39,350 nt of DNA, taken from contig NZ_NIJM01000040.1 in the NCBI RefSeq assembly GCF_002836945.1, positions 1 through 39,350 on the forward strand, written 5' to 3'. This DNA comes from Shewanella chilikensis. Its GTDB lineage: Bacteria; Pseudomonadota; Gammaproteobacteria; Enterobacterales; Shewanellaceae. Position 1 is the stretch's first letter; the number at the start of each line of letters is the position of its first letter. Positions 26,248 to 34,910 of this stretch are shown here, piece by piece. The position numbers were made by a program, and so were the translations under genes. The notes under the pieces are model-generated. The model was not told the origin of the DNA. It made no database searches and was given only the letters and a program-made list of their open reading frames with translations.

Positions 26248-26904
26248 TTATTTACGTTTCAAAAGATAAGCACTCTCATTGAGCCAAGGCACCTCTTTGG
26301 CAATGAACCTGGGGTTATCGGCCAACACATCGGCTTGCTCCAGCAGAGAGACCTCAAACCACTGGCTCATATGCTCCCTTATCCACTCCCGGGTCACACT
26401 GAATGGCGGCCCCTTGAGCATATCCTGAGGATATTCCAGAGTGATCAACAGGCCACAACAACCACTCGGCAACAAGGCAGCCAGCTTGGCGGCATATTGC
26501 AAACGCATCTCCTCAGGCCAGGCGATTAACGCTGCCCTATCGTAGAAAGCACCTACCGACGCCAATTGCTGAGCCTGCAATGCAAAGAGATCTCCCTGTA
26601 GCAAGGTCATCTGCTCACTGGAAAACGCCTGCAGTTCGCCAAAGGCTTTCTGTTGATACGCAAGGCGATTCTCTTCAAAGAACTGCCTTACCGCCAACTC
26701 GCTCAGTTCACAGCCGAGCAGATCATGGCCCTTCTCGGCCAAATAACACATGTCCAAAGACTTGCCACAAAGTGGAACAAAAACCTGCTCATTGCCCCTA
26801 AGCCCGAGTGTGGACCAGTACTTTACCAAGAAGGGGTTAATATCCTGCTGGTGAAAACCTATCTGCTGTTTGTGCCAGCGTTCATGCCAGAATCCGGGTT
26901 CCAT
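26248..26904 (-). CDS. tpm: Thiopurine S-methyltransferase
   Basis: The 218-residue enzyme transfers a methyl group from SAM to thiopurines; bacterial Tpm also methylates selenite and tellurite species, giving metalloid tolerance. Visible signatures are the N-terminal WHERWHKQQIGFHQQDINP, the VPLCGKSLDM SAM-binding segment, the GCELSELAV motif, a YDRAALIAWP stretch, and LLITLEYPQ. Length matches the family. AGGATGGATAG lies in front of the ATG. It is a single gene on the minus strand, convergent with the porin. Confidence 0.95.
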   Translation of the reverse strand: MEPGFWHERWHKQQIGFHQQDINPFLVKYWSTLGLRGNEQVFVPLCGKSLDMCYLAEKGHDLLGCELSELAVRQFFEENRLAYQQKAFGELQAFSSEQMTLLQGDLFALQAQQLASVGAFYDRAALIAWPEEMRLQYAAKLAALLPSGCCGLLITLEYPQDMLKGPPFSVTREWIREHMSQWFEVSLLEQADVLADNPRFIAKEVPWLNESAYLLKRK

Positions 26905-27329
26905 CTATCCATCCTGTTCATCAGAAAATCTTGATACTCTAGCGACTCGCGTAACGGATGCAAAGTCCGACAGGTGTAAAATAATAGGCTCAGGTAAAAG
27001 AATAGGCTCACAGTTTCAGACTGAAGACGCACCAACGCTCAGCTTGAGTAAATCGATGAGAAGCCGAATTGGCTGCCCACTTTCCCCGACTCACTCAAGC
27101 TGTTCGCCATCAGGAACGCCGCCCCCTCGCAAAATAACCAAGATCATTTTGAGAGCTCTGAGGCCAATCAAAAAAGGGGAAAATGGAGTTTAAAAGTCCA
27201 AGAATTAATGCTCACGCAGCCAGTTGAGTTTAAAGAATGAAAAGATTTTTTAAACAGTGAGTTAATTCACTTCCCTTTTATAAGGGCCATGCCAGAATAG
27301 CCGCCATATCCGAGTATTGTGTTGTTTCG
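26905..27329 (+). other. Non-coding region between tpm and rarD
   Basis: No gene is supported here. It contains a direct repeat AATAGGCTCA at 26983-26992 and 27001-27010, a 10-bp perfect inverted repeat (CAGCTTGAGT at 27040-27049, ACTCAAGCTG at 27093-27102) enclosing a smaller AGCC/GGCT hairpin, and a Crp-like dyad at 27256-27271 near rarD. An open frame overlapping tpm in this region has poor coding character and is rejected. Confidence 0.5.
27256..27271. promoter_or_regulatory. Crp-like dyad upstream of rarD
   Basis: AGTGA-GTTAAT-TCACT keeps the GTGA/TCAC core and six-base spacer of the Crp consensus. A TATAAG that could be a -10 element follows at about 27279. The site is some 75 bases before the start codon. 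Confidence 0.45.
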
Positions 27330-27338
27330 GTGAAAATC

Positions 27339-28232
27339 ATGTCCAGCTCTCTCAAGGGAAACGCTCTGGCGGCCTTCTCTTTCGTGCTTTGGGGAATATT
27401 ACCCCTCTACTATCAATTGCTGCCGGATGCGGCCATCTTCGAGTTGCTGGCCTTCAGGGTCATCTGGTCTGTGCCCTTTATGCTGCTGGCCTTTGTCCTG
27501 CTGAGACGGCCGTTACCTGCCTTTGGCGCGCTGTGGCGTGATAAACGCTCCTTGCTGCTGTGCTTTGCCGCCGGGCTTATCATGTGTATCTCCTGGGTCA
27601 GCTTCACCTGGGCCCTGACCCATGGCCAGGTACTGGCGGCCAGCCTGGGATTCTTTATCAATCCTCTGTTTGCCATCGCTCTGGGGGTACTGTTCCTCGG
27701 CGACAAGCTGAGCAAGGCGCAACTGGCCGCCGTGGTGCTGGCCATTGCCGGTATTGGCTGGCAGGTATATCAATATGGCAGCCTGCCATGGTTGTCGCTG
27801 GTGATGGGCAGCTTTTTTGCCCTCTACGGGCTGCTGAAAAAGTTTATCCGCTTTGACTCCTTCACTTCGGTCACACTGGAGGCACTGCTGCTGACGCCCT
27901 TTGCTTTGGGCTACCTCTGTTATCTGCTGGCCACAGAGCAAAGCGCCGCACTGGCTGGCGGCAGCGAAGGCATTATGCTCTATATCGGTTCGGCGCCCGT
28001 GACGCTAGCGCCGCTGATCCTATTCAGCCTGGCGCTGAGATACACGAGTCTGTCCATGGTGGGTTTGCTGCAATACATTGAGCCCAGCCTGCAATTTTTG
28101 CTGGCGGTGGTTATCTTTGGAGAGGTGTTTGACGAGGTGAAACTGGTGAGTTTCTCCCTCATCTGGGCCGGACTGCTGCTGTGCTCGCTGGAGGCCTTGC
28201 CCGGCCTGCGTCGCAGCTTAAAGCGGGTCTAA
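27339..28232 (+). CDS. rarD: EamA-family transporter RarD
   Basis: The 297-residue protein shows about ten membrane helices in two EamA repeats and the RarD hallmarks: LWGILPLYYQLL near the start, then the ELLAFRVIWS segment, a W-A-L-x-H-x-x-x-A-S-L-G-F-F-I-N-P motif, and LLQYIEPSLQFLLAVVIFGE in the last third. RarD proteins are inner-membrane permeases of the DMT superfamily, with uncertain substrate (linked to chloramphenicol sensitivity by older literature). Start ATG 27339 is chosen over GTG 27330; neither has a strong ribosome site. The 3' end overlaps the convergent mnmD gene by 15 bases. Confidence 0.9.
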   Translation: MSSSLKGNALAAFSFVLWGILPLYYQLLPDAAIFELLAFRVIWSVPFMLLAFVLLRRPLPAFGALWRDKRSLLLCFAAGLIMCISWVSFTWALTHGQVLAASLGFFINPLFAIALGVLFLGDKLSKAQLAAVVLAIAGIGWQVYQYGSLPWLSLVMGSFFALYGLLKKFIRFDSFTSVTLEALLLTPFALGYLCYLLATEQSAALAGGSEGIMLYIGSAPVTLAPLILFSLALRYTSLSMVGLLQYIEPSLQFLLAVVIFGEVFDEVKLVSFSLIWAGLLLCSLEALPGLRRSLKRV

Positions 28233-28928
28233 CTTCCAGGCGCGGGTCATCTCGCGCTTGCCAAGGGCGCCGGGGTAAGCTTTTACCTGAAAACCGGCGG
28301 CCTTGAGATCTCGCTTGAACTGGCCATTGGCGCAGTAAGACACCAACAAGCCGCCCTGCTCCAGCAACCCATAACACTTTTTGAAGTTATCCAGCGCCCA
28401 TACATCCGGCTGCTTGCTGGGGGCGAAGGCATCGTAATACACCAAGTTAAAGGGTTCGCCCTGCCACTCGAGCTGCTCCAGTTTGCCCTTGACCTTACGC
28501 AGCACAAAACCCGGCATGATTTCCACATCCTGATCCCAGGGGGCGGCGTGCAAGGCATCGAACAGCGGCGCATACCAGTCGGGCAGCATGCCCTTGTAGT
28601 TCAGTCCTTCAATCAGCTCGGCGGACAAGGGATAAGGCTCTATGGTGACATAGCGCATCGGCAGCGGCGCCAAGCCACTCTGCTGACGCGCCTTTGCCAG
28701 CTCCAGCGCCTTCCCCAGGGTCATGAGGGCATTGAGCCCGGTGCCGAAGCCCACTTCCAGAATCGCCAGATGGTCAAAGTCCTGCAACACCTGCTCGAGC
28801 CCGGCGTGGATAAACACATAACGGGATTCTGCCAACGCCCCCTTGTGGGAGTGATAGGTCTCATTGAGCTCGGCATTAAATAGAGTATGTGACCCGTCTT
28901 CGGTCAACTGCAGGCTTACGTGTTTCAT
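28218..28928 (-). CDS. mnmD: Stand-alone tRNA mnm5s2U34 methyltransferase MnmD
   Basis: The 236-residue protein corresponds to the methyltransferase (DUF752) half of E. coli MnmC, which methylates nm5(s2)U34 in the wobble position of several tRNAs. SAM-binding LEVGFGTGLNALMTL lies near residue 58, the PYPLSAE segment follows, and the catalytic-region motif VYYDAFAPSKQPDVW is at about 165. There is no C-terminal FAD oxidase domain, and the length is normal for MnmD, so this is not a truncated MnmC. Start: ATG 28928; the ribosome site is weak (AGTCGAG). It follows the scs operon in the same direction, separated by a strong GC hairpin. Confidence 0.9.
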   Translation of the reverse strand: MKHVSLQLTEDGSHTLFNAELNETYHSHKGALAESRYVFIHAGLEQVLQDFDHLAILEVGFGTGLNALMTLGKALELAKARQQSGLAPLPMRYVTIEPYPLSAELIEGLNYKGMLPDWYAPLFDALHAAPWDQDVEIMPGFVLRKVKGKLEQLEWQGEPFNLVYYDAFAPSKQPDVWALDNFKKCYGLLEQGGLLVSYCANGQFKRDLKAAGFQVKAYPGALGKREMTRAWKLDPL

Positions 28929-28957
28929 CTCGACTCTTAATCATCTGTGCGGGGAAA

Positions 28958-28977
28958 GCCGGGGCGCTCGCCCCGGC
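28958..28977 (-). terminator. GC-rich hairpin between scsC and mnmD
   Basis: A 9-bp stem GCCGGGGCG/CGCCCCGGC with a two-base loop lies 44 bases after the scsC stop. No T-run follows, so it may be a Rho-dependent end or an mRNA 3' stabiliser. Confidence 0.5.
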
Positions 28978-29020
28978 GACAGGCAATTATCCCAGAAAGG
29001 CGATAACTGCCGCAAGCCAA

Positions 29021-29758
29021 TTACCCTTGGCGCTCCAGCACCTGCTGCACCACGGCCTTGAGGGTGGCATAGTCGATATAACCAGGGATCACCTCATCAC
29101 CTATGAGCAGAGTCGGCGTGCCGCCAAAGCCCAATTCAGAGAAGACTCTCACATTGGTATGCATCAACTCGTCGGCGCGGCCGCTGGGCTTGAGGTATTG
29201 TTCTGTGCCCGTGGCCTTGGCGACCTGCTGCAGTGAATTCCCTGTGTGCATGCCATTCTTGGCCATCAAGAGTTCATGTACCCGGGGGAAATCCTTACGA
29301 TCCTGCCGCCAGACTTCGAGGGCAAAGGCGCCGGAAGAAAGCTCAGTGCCCTGGGCCTTTATCTGCCTCAATGGCACAAACACATTGACCACCTGCAAGT
29401 TTGGGAACTCCTTTAAAAGCTTGGCAAATTCCAGTTCCATCCGCTTGCAGTAGGGGCAGTTATAGTCGGTAAACACCACCAGCTGTAACTCAGGCTTGCT
29501 GCTGCCCATAGTCGGCATCTGCGGGTTATTGAACAGCCAGTCCTTGTGCTTGGCCAGCGCTTGCTGCTGCAACTGCCGCTGCTCCACATAAGACTCTATG
29601 CTGCCAAGCACGCCGGGAATGATCTCCGGATGCTTGAGCAAAATGCTGCGGATCTGCCCCAGTTGCTGTTCCTCTTGTTGGCTCAGCTTCTGCTCTGCCG
29701 CCTGTAAACTGCCGCTGGCCGCCAGCAGCCAGGCACTCAATACTATCCAATACTTCAT
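29021..29758 (-). CDS. scsC: ScsC-type DsbA-like periplasmic thiol protein
   Basis: The 245-residue protein has a signal peptide (cleaved near LQA-AE) and a DsbA-type thioredoxin fold interrupted by helices. The active site is CPYC in the stretch FTDYNCPYCKRMELEF, around residue 110; a cis-Pro loop FGGTPTLLIGD lies in the C-terminal part. In Salmonella and Proteus ScsC is a periplasmic isomerase/oxidase kept reduced by ScsB and needed for copper tolerance. GAGGAATAACAAG precedes the ATG at 29758, which also opens the signal peptide. The N-terminal 60 residues include a Gln-rich helix like the trimerisation stalk of ScsC. It is the last gene of the operon. Confidence 0.88.
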   Translation of the reverse strand: MKYWIVLSAWLLAASGSLQAAEQKLSQQEEQQLGQIRSILLKHPEIIPGVLGSIESYVEQRQLQQQALAKHKDWLFNNPQMPTMGSSKPELQLVVFTDYNCPYCKRMELEFAKLLKEFPNLQVVNVFVPLRQIKAQGTELSSGAFALEVWRQDRKDFPRVHELLMAKNGMHTGNSLQQVAKATGTEQYLKPSGRADELMHTNVRVFSELGFGGTPTLLIGDEVIPGYIDYATLKAVVQQVLERQG

Positions 29759-29769
29759 CTTGTTATTCC

Positions 29770-30297
29770 TCAAATTAAATTCATTTTTGTCAGCCAGAGT
29801 CGCAGCCAGATCCCCGGCCAACTTGTGACTCCTGTGGTGCTGCTGCGGATTTCGCCCTGATAAATAAACAATAGCGTCGGTGTCGCCGACACTCCAAGGG
29901 AGCGCGCCAAGGCGCCGCTGGGATCATTAACTACCTCAAAGCCGTAGCCCTTGTTTTGCAGGTACTGCTTAACCTGGGTGTTATTGCCCGACTGCAGCGC
30001 CACGGTCACCACCTGCTCACTGTCACTGAAACCATCTACAGTGCCGGACACCAAGGGACAGACGCCACACCAGCTGGCCCAGTAGTACAGAATGACCGGG
30101 CGCTCCATACTCATGGCGGCAATATCCAGCTGACTGCCGGCCAGGCTCTGAACCGTTTGCAGCGGCAGGGTTTCCGGCATCTCACGGCTGCGAAAGGCAT
30201 CGAGGGCAACACTCACCACCAGAATGAATAACCCATAACCGAGCAGGGTCTTGAGCCATTGAAGCCCCTTGTGGGCCAGTTTATTTTCCTGGGTCAT
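29770..30297 (-). CDS. scsD: ScsD-type membrane-anchored thioredoxin-like protein
   Basis: The 175-residue protein has one N-terminal membrane helix (about 16-34) and a TlpA/ResA-like thioredoxin domain with active site WCGVC (in YYWASWCGVCPLV, near residue 76) and a cis-Pro loop GVSATPTLLFIYQG. Family knowledge: ScsD acts in the periplasm beside ScsB and ScsC in copper stress. The ATG overlaps the stop of scsB (ATGA), so translation is coupled. Gene order here is scsB-scsD-scsC, unlike the B-C-D order of Salmonella. The scsC start lies 11 bases after its stop. Confidence 0.88.
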   Translation of the reverse strand: MTQENKLAHKGLQWLKTLLGYGLFILVVSVALDAFRSREMPETLPLQTVQSLAGSQLDIAAMSMERPVILYYWASWCGVCPLVSGTVDGFSDSEQVVTVALQSGNNTQVKQYLQNKGYGFEVVNDPSGALARSLGVSATPTLLFIYQGEIRSSTTGVTSWPGIWLRLWLTKMNLI

Positions 30298-32381
30298 TGT
30301 CTGCTCTCCGCTTCGGCCAAGGCCGCCAATACTCCATCGCTGCTGAGGATTACCGGTAATGGGTTACCGGCGGGGGTTCCCGGGCCATAGACCTGATTAA
30401 AAGGCACTCCAAAGCGTCCATTGGCCTTGAGGTAGGCGGTAATTTCCTCGCTGGGTTTGGTCCAGTCACCACGCATCAGCAGCACTCTGTCATCGCCAAG
30501 GGCATCATAGACAGGGTTTTGCAGCAGCACCCCCACCTTGTTGGCCTGACAGGTAATGCACCAGTCGGCCGTGACATCGACAAACACTGTCTTGCCCTCA
30601 TCGACTGCCTGTTTGAGCTGCACCAAATTCAGCGGTTGCCAGTGGTGATCCGAAGGCAAAGGGCTGACCCAGGCATCCCGGGTCAGATAACCAACCCCCA
30701 GCGCCAGGCTGGCAAACAGAAAACTGCCGCCAATGGCATACACCATTACCTGAGTGCCGTAACGCTTGCCCAGCAGTCCCAGTGTCAGCAACAACATCAA
30801 GGCGCCCAGCCCCAAGATAGCCGCAACGGAGAAGAAGCTTTGCAGCAGACTCAGCAGCCAGAGACAGGTTGCCAGCATCATCAGCGCGAACACAGGCTTG
30901 ACCCAACTCATCCAGCGCCCGGGCTTGGGTAAACGCTGCGCCAACGCCGGCCACAACGCCAACATCAGCCAGGGCAAGGCCATTCCCAGCCCCATGGCGC
31001 TGAAAAGGGCAAACAGCATGGGATAGTCGGCGCCGAGGGCGAAGGCCACCGCAGTACCGAGAAACGGCGCGGTACATGGCGTAGCCAGCAGCGTGGCCAG
31101 CATCCCCTGCAATAGGTGGCCGAGGCGCGAATCATCACCGGCACCGGCCAGGCGGGTTTGCCACTTGGAAGGCAGATTGATTTCAAACATCCCCAGCAGG
31201 TTGAGGCCGAAGCCCCAGGTCAGCAACACCATAAAACCGATAAACCAGGGCTGCTGGAACTGTATCCCCCAGCCCAGCGACTGACCGGACAACTTCAGCA
31301 AGCTAAGACCGGCGGCAATCAACCAGAAGGACAGCAAAATACCCAGTGCCGAAGCCATAAAATGGCCGCGAACCTGACTGCGACTGCCCTGGCTGCTCAT
31401 CATGACCCCGTGCACCTTCATACCCAGCACAGGCAATACGCAAGGCATGATGTTGAGAATAAGGCCACCGGCCAGCGCCATCAGAAACAGGCTCCACAAC
31501 GGCAGGCTCGGCTGCGGCTTGGCAACATGACCTGTGGCGATGGCGCCGCTCAGTTCGGCCGAAAGGTGTGTGTCGGCCAGGTGAATCAACAGTGGCTTGC
31601 CCTCCAGATCCGGCGTTCCCAGCCAGTGTTTAACCCCGAAAGTGGCGGTCAGCCGTTTGCCATCTGTCTGGATCTGCGGCCGGGAGAAGATTAGCTCGCT
31701 GACTGTCTCATCCTCGCCGAACAGAAACAGATCTGCCTGTTGCCAGGGGCTTGCGGCTTCTATAGCCAGTTGCAGCAACTGCTGCTTTTCATCCCAGACA
31801 ATCGACTGCAATACCGCGCCGCCATTGCCCTGTGGCACCTTGGCCATCGCCTCGCCCCACTGGTGCAAAAAGCCATCATCGGCCTTAAGCCCGGCGGCCT
31901 GAGCGCTCAGCTCCACAGGGTAATCGGTCAACACACAGACATTGGTGCAGGAAGACAGGGTCAGGGTGCCCTTGAGCCGAAATGGCTGCCCGGGATCCTT
32001 GAGGCGAATAGTCAGTGGAAACAAGGTATCGCCCTTGTAACCCAGGGTTTCTATGCCCTGCAACACATAGCGCTGCGGCAAGGGCCAGTGCCAGTCGACC
32101 GCGGCAATGTTCTCCGAGGCGGACCAGTCCAGGGTCGGCGGGATCCCGCCTTCCCCCGGCGCACGCCAGTAGGTTTTCCAGTCGCCGCTCAGGGCCACAT
32201 CGAGCAGGGCGTTGAGCTCACCGACTTGGTCGGCATCAACATCGGCCAGCGTCAGTTGCACCTTAACCGGAGGATGATCCGGGTGCTTGAGCCAGCCACT
32301 GCTCAGCGGCTCTGCCAAGACTACTTGGCTGAGCAGCATCAGACATACCGCGAAGGCATGCCATATTCTTTTTAAATACAT
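30294..32381 (-). CDS. scsB: ScsB/DsbD-family thiol-disulfide electron transporter
   Basis: The 695-residue protein has a signal peptide, an N-terminal periplasmic immunoglobulin-like domain with a CTNVC pair, a central eight-helix DsbD transmembrane core containing the reactive pairs MPCVLPVLG and TPCTAPFLG, and a C-terminal thioredoxin domain with WCITC (in DVTADWCITCQANK). It moves electrons from cytoplasmic thioredoxin to periplasmic ScsC-type partners. The ATG at 32381 is preferred (GGAGC upstream, start of the signal peptide) over eight more codons upstream. It is co-transcribed with scsD by a four-base overlap. Confidence 0.92.
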   Translation of the reverse strand: MYLKRIWHAFAVCLMLLSQVVLAEPLSSGWLKHPDHPPVKVQLTLADVDADQVGELNALLDVALSGDWKTYWRAPGEGGIPPTLDWSASENIAAVDWHWPLPQRYVLQGIETLGYKGDTLFPLTIRLKDPGQPFRLKGTLTLSSCTNVCVLTDYPVELSAQAAGLKADDGFLHQWGEAMAKVPQGNGGAVLQSIVWDEKQQLLQLAIEAASPWQQADLFLFGEDETVSELIFSRPQIQTDGKRLTATFGVKHWLGTPDLEGKPLLIHLADTHLSAELSGAIATGHVAKPQPSLPLWSLFLMALAGGLILNIMPCVLPVLGMKVHGVMMSSQGSRSQVRGHFMASALGILLSFWLIAAGLSLLKLSGQSLGWGIQFQQPWFIGFMVLLTWGFGLNLLGMFEINLPSKWQTRLAGAGDDSRLGHLLQGMLATLLATPCTAPFLGTAVAFALGADYPMLFALFSAMGLGMALPWLMLALWPALAQRLPKPGRWMSWVKPVFALMMLATCLWLLSLLQSFFSVAAILGLGALMLLLTLGLLGKRYGTQVMVYAIGGSFLFASLALGVGYLTRDAWVSPLPSDHHWQPLNLVQLKQAVDEGKTVFVDVTADWCITCQANKVGVLLQNPVYDALGDDRVLLMRGDWTKPSEEITAYLKANGRFGVPFNQVYGPGTPAGNPLPVILSSDGVLAALAEAESRQ

Positions 32382-32443
32382 GAAATTAGCTCCAAAACAA
32401 AACATCAGAACCCGGTGTTAACCGGCAAGAGTTCAGGATGTTT

Positions 32444-32848
32444 TCATTCCAGATACACGCACAACACTGAGTGTCGCCTTCGTTTGGAGACTATGGGGTG
32501 GGAGAGATAAACACTGAAAGGTCGGGTACTGCCGAGCCAGTTGAGCAACAGCAGAAACAGCAACAGGGCCGTGAGTCCCAGTTGCAACACCACAGGTTGC
32601 AGGTTCAGCATATGGGAAGACAGATGACAGGGCTCTTCATTGAGCTGCGCCTTGCTCGCATCATTGGCGTGAGTCGGCGCAGTATCAACACCAAGTTGCG
32701 TCAGCTGATGTTGGGCCTTGAGCGGGCAGGAACCAAACAGCGAAAGCTGCTGACCAAAACAGAGCAGGATCACCAGCAGACTGATGATCAATGACACCAG
32801 CGCCCTGTCTTTGAGGGAAAAGCGGTTAACACCGAGTGAAAACCCCAT
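32444..32848 (-). CDS. Small membrane protein heading the scs operon
   Basis: The 134-residue product has an N-terminal hydrophobic helix (about 17-35), a hydrophilic middle with His and two Cys in metal-ligand-like settings (GSCPLK and EPCHLSSH), a second helix (90-108) and a basic tail. It is not firmly recognised; the layout recalls DUF2946-type small proteins found beside copper-handling genes. The ATG at 32848 is the first that gives a plausible signal-anchor, but its ribosome site is weak (AGCAAAG). It lies 62 bases upstream of scsB in the same direction and probably belongs to the same transcript. Confidence 0.6.
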   Translation of the reverse strand: MGFSLGVNRFSLKDRALVSLIISLLVILLCFGQQLSLFGSCPLKAQHQLTQLGVDTAPTHANDASKAQLNEEPCHLSSHMLNLQPVVLQLGLTALLLFLLLLNWLGSTRPFSVYLSHPIVSKRRRHSVLCVYLE

Positions 32849-32891
32849 GCTGCACTTTGCTCTGTATGGCCCAAGAATGCCGATAGGGTTC

Positions 32892-32918
32892 CATGATTGA
32901 CGACAAAGGTCAATCATG
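32892..32918. promoter_or_regulatory. Perfect 10-bp inverted repeat between scs operon and Crp/Fnr regulator
   Basis: CATGATTGAC and GTCAATCATG flank a 7-base GACAAAG spacer. The TTGAC/GTCAA core resembles half-sites bound by Crp/Fnr-family proteins, although the spacing is wider than in the Fnr consensus. It lies in the 156-bp divergent gap, 44 bases from the small membrane gene and 87 bases from the regulator, and is a candidate operator for that regulator. Confidence 0.6.
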
Positions 32919-33004
32919 AAACCGCGGCTGCAACCAATCCTTGCTTGCCATCTGCGCCATTGGCAGGATAATTCCTCCACCAAGCCCTAGTTTTCGACCC
33001 CAAG

Positions 33005-33688
33005 ATGCAGCTTAAACCTCTTACCCAAGGCAGATACTCCCAGGAATGGCAATCAGACTACCCTCTGGTGGAGCGGGTATTGCTCAGTTGCGTCAGCGAG
33101 CAGCGCCGCTTTGCGCCGGGAGAGGCCTTGATGCAGCAGGGACAGAAGCTGAATCAACTGGTACTGGTGCCCAGTGGCAAAATCGCCATGAGCTACAGCG
33201 CCCGCAACGGCCGCAACTTTCAACTCGGCACCCTGAAATGTGACTCGCAGCTATTCGGTGAAATGGAGTTTTTCACCCAAAACCCCTGCCAGTTGGACAT
33301 TCTGGCACAAACCACCCTGACCTGTGGCATTATTCCCGCCGACAAGCTGCAGCAGGCCCTGGGGGAGCACCCCAGGCTAGCGCTGTTTTTCGCCAGTGCC
33401 ATCGCCATAGATTATCAGGACACTGTGGACATCTTCACCCGGCGAATGCTCTACCCCATCAGCTACAACATTGCCTACGACCTCTATCACCAGCAGCTGG
33501 ATGACCTGCCGGTATCTGGGTTCAATAAGGGCTATCTGGAGGCTGAGCGTTTCGGCACCACCGCCAGAGTTTATCGCCGGGCGATACAATCGCTGGAAGA
33601 TGCCGGATTGGTTCGGCGCAGCAAGGGCAAGCTGGAAATAATGGATCTCAAGGCGCTGCAGGATTTTGTCGAGCAAGGGGAGCTTTAG
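33005..33688 (+). CDS. Crp/Fnr-family transcriptional regulator
   Basis: The 227-residue protein has an N-terminal cyclic-nucleotide-binding-like beta barrel (a GEALMQQGQKLNQLVLVPSGKI segment, then FGEMEFF) and a C-terminal winged helix-turn-helix (AERFGTTARVYRRAIQSLEDAGLVRR). The N-terminal four-Cys iron-sulfur motif of Fnr is absent; Cys29, Cys78-region and Cys94-region residues are scattered, so a different signal is likely. It is divergent from the scs cluster, which it probably controls, by analogy with YeiL-like and other Crp/Fnr proteins linked to redox stress. The ATG has no strong ribosome site (CCCCAAG). Confidence 0.85.
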   Translation: MQLKPLTQGRYSQEWQSDYPLVERVLLSCVSEQRRFAPGEALMQQGQKLNQLVLVPSGKIAMSYSARNGRNFQLGTLKCDSQLFGEMEFFTQNPCQLDILAQTTLTCGIIPADKLQQALGEHPRLALFFASAIAIDYQDTVDIFTRRMLYPISYNIAYDLYHQQLDDLPVSGFNKGYLEAERFGTTARVYRRAIQSLEDAGLVRRSKGKLEIMDLKALQDFVEQGEL

Positions 33689-33718
33689 CTCCCCTATTCG
33701 TTGAAAAGAGATTCAGAC

Positions 33719-34891
33719 TCAGGCCGCAGCCGCCTCGGCCTGACGCTTAAAGCCCAAATTGGACACCAGCAGCATCAGCAAGATCACCCCGTAGAGCACA
33801 GGAATGGCATACATGACGGTCTGCAAGCCCACTATCTTTTCCGCCATTGAGCTAATCGCCGGGCTGAACATGGCACCGGCACTGCCGCTGATCAGAATGA
33901 AGGACACATTGCGGCTACTGGCTTGTTTCACAAAGGAAACCCCATAGGCGATAAAGGCGTTATACAGCGCGGCGCAGACAAAGCCGTAGCCATAGGTCAG
34001 ATACCCCAGGGTTTCCAGATCGCCACTGCTGACAATCCAGCTGGTGAGCAGCAGTGCCAACGAGATGATCATCAACAGGAAGTGGCGGATCTGCATCCGG
34101 GTCACTATCAGGGTTGAGATCAAGGCGCCCACCAACGCCGCCGACCAGTACTGGGTGATGATATTGCCCGCCTCTTCAAACGGGATCTCAAACTTCTGCT
34201 TCACAAACATAGGCGCCCAAGTGAGGAAGGTATAGAGCGCCAACATGCCCAGAAACAGCCCCAGACCGCCGCTGATAATACCGAAGTTCCACTCGGAGCG
34301 CTGAGCGGACTGCGCCTGTTCACCCTGGCCCTGCACCCGGCTAAATGAGGTGAAGGCCGCCAGTGCCAGGGTCAGCAAGGCCACCAGGCCTACTGCCAGA
34401 TAGCTGTAACTCCAGGCCAGTGAGTGTGTCAGCGCATAAGTGGTGATCAGCGGAAACACCACCCCGGCCACGTTAAAGGTGGCATCCTGCACCACCAGCA
34501 TGGTGGACTGGATTCGCTCCTGCCACAGGGACACCACCAGAGTACCGGCGATACACAAGCCGATGCCGCCGCACAAACCCACCAGCGTCATGGCCACCAT
34601 GACCACTGTCAATGAGGAACCCAAATGCAGCGCCAGCGCCGACAGGAAGATAACGGCATAGCTCAGCAGTGTCATCGGCTTGATACCGACCTTTTCAATC
34701 AACAAAAAGGCCACAACAGTACCCGCCAGGGCGCCGCCGTTCAGCAGTGAGAAGATTGAAGCCACATCGTTGACATCGGCCCCGAAGCGGGTGGCTATCG
34801 GCTCTATCAACATACCAAACTGAGAGGCGAAACCCGCCATGATAAAGTTGGCCAGAAAACTGATGGCCGTCAGTGTGATTTTACTATTCAT
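33719..34891 (-). CDS. TsgA-like MFS transporter
   Basis: The 390-residue protein has 12 predicted membrane helices and resembles TsgA-type members of the major facilitator superfamily (opening KITLTAISFLANFIMAGFAS, the FSLLNGGALAGTV stretch, and GGIGLCIAGTLVVSLW). Substrate of TsgA proteins is not established. It lies 19 bases after deoD on the same strand, so the two form an operon; this suggests uptake or export of nucleosides or bases, as an inference only. The product ends in an Ala-rich tail. Confidence 0.82.
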   Translation of the reverse strand: MNSKITLTAISFLANFIMAGFASQFGMLIEPIATRFGADVNDVASIFSLLNGGALAGTVVAFLLIEKVGIKPMTLLSYAVIFLSALALHLGSSLTVVMVAMTLVGLCGGIGLCIAGTLVVSLWQERIQSTMLVVQDATFNVAGVVFPLITTYALTHSLAWSYSYLAVGLVALLTLALAAFTSFSRVQGQGEQAQSAQRSEWNFGIISGGLGLFLGMLALYTFLTWAPMFVKQKFEIPFEEAGNIITQYWSAALVGALISTLIVTRMQIRHFLLMIISLALLLTSWIVSSGDLETLGYLTYGYGFVCAALYNAFIAYGVSFVKQASSRNVSFILISGSAGAMFSPAISSMAEKIVGLQTVMYAIPVLYGVILLMLLVSNLGFKRQAEAAAA

Positions 34892-34910
34892 TTCTTATCA
34901 TCCATCAACG

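Noticed and set aside
26870..27193. 107-codon frame between tpm and rarD
   Set aside because: It starts inside tpm, is rich in Ser/Pro/Arg without pattern, and has no ribosome site.
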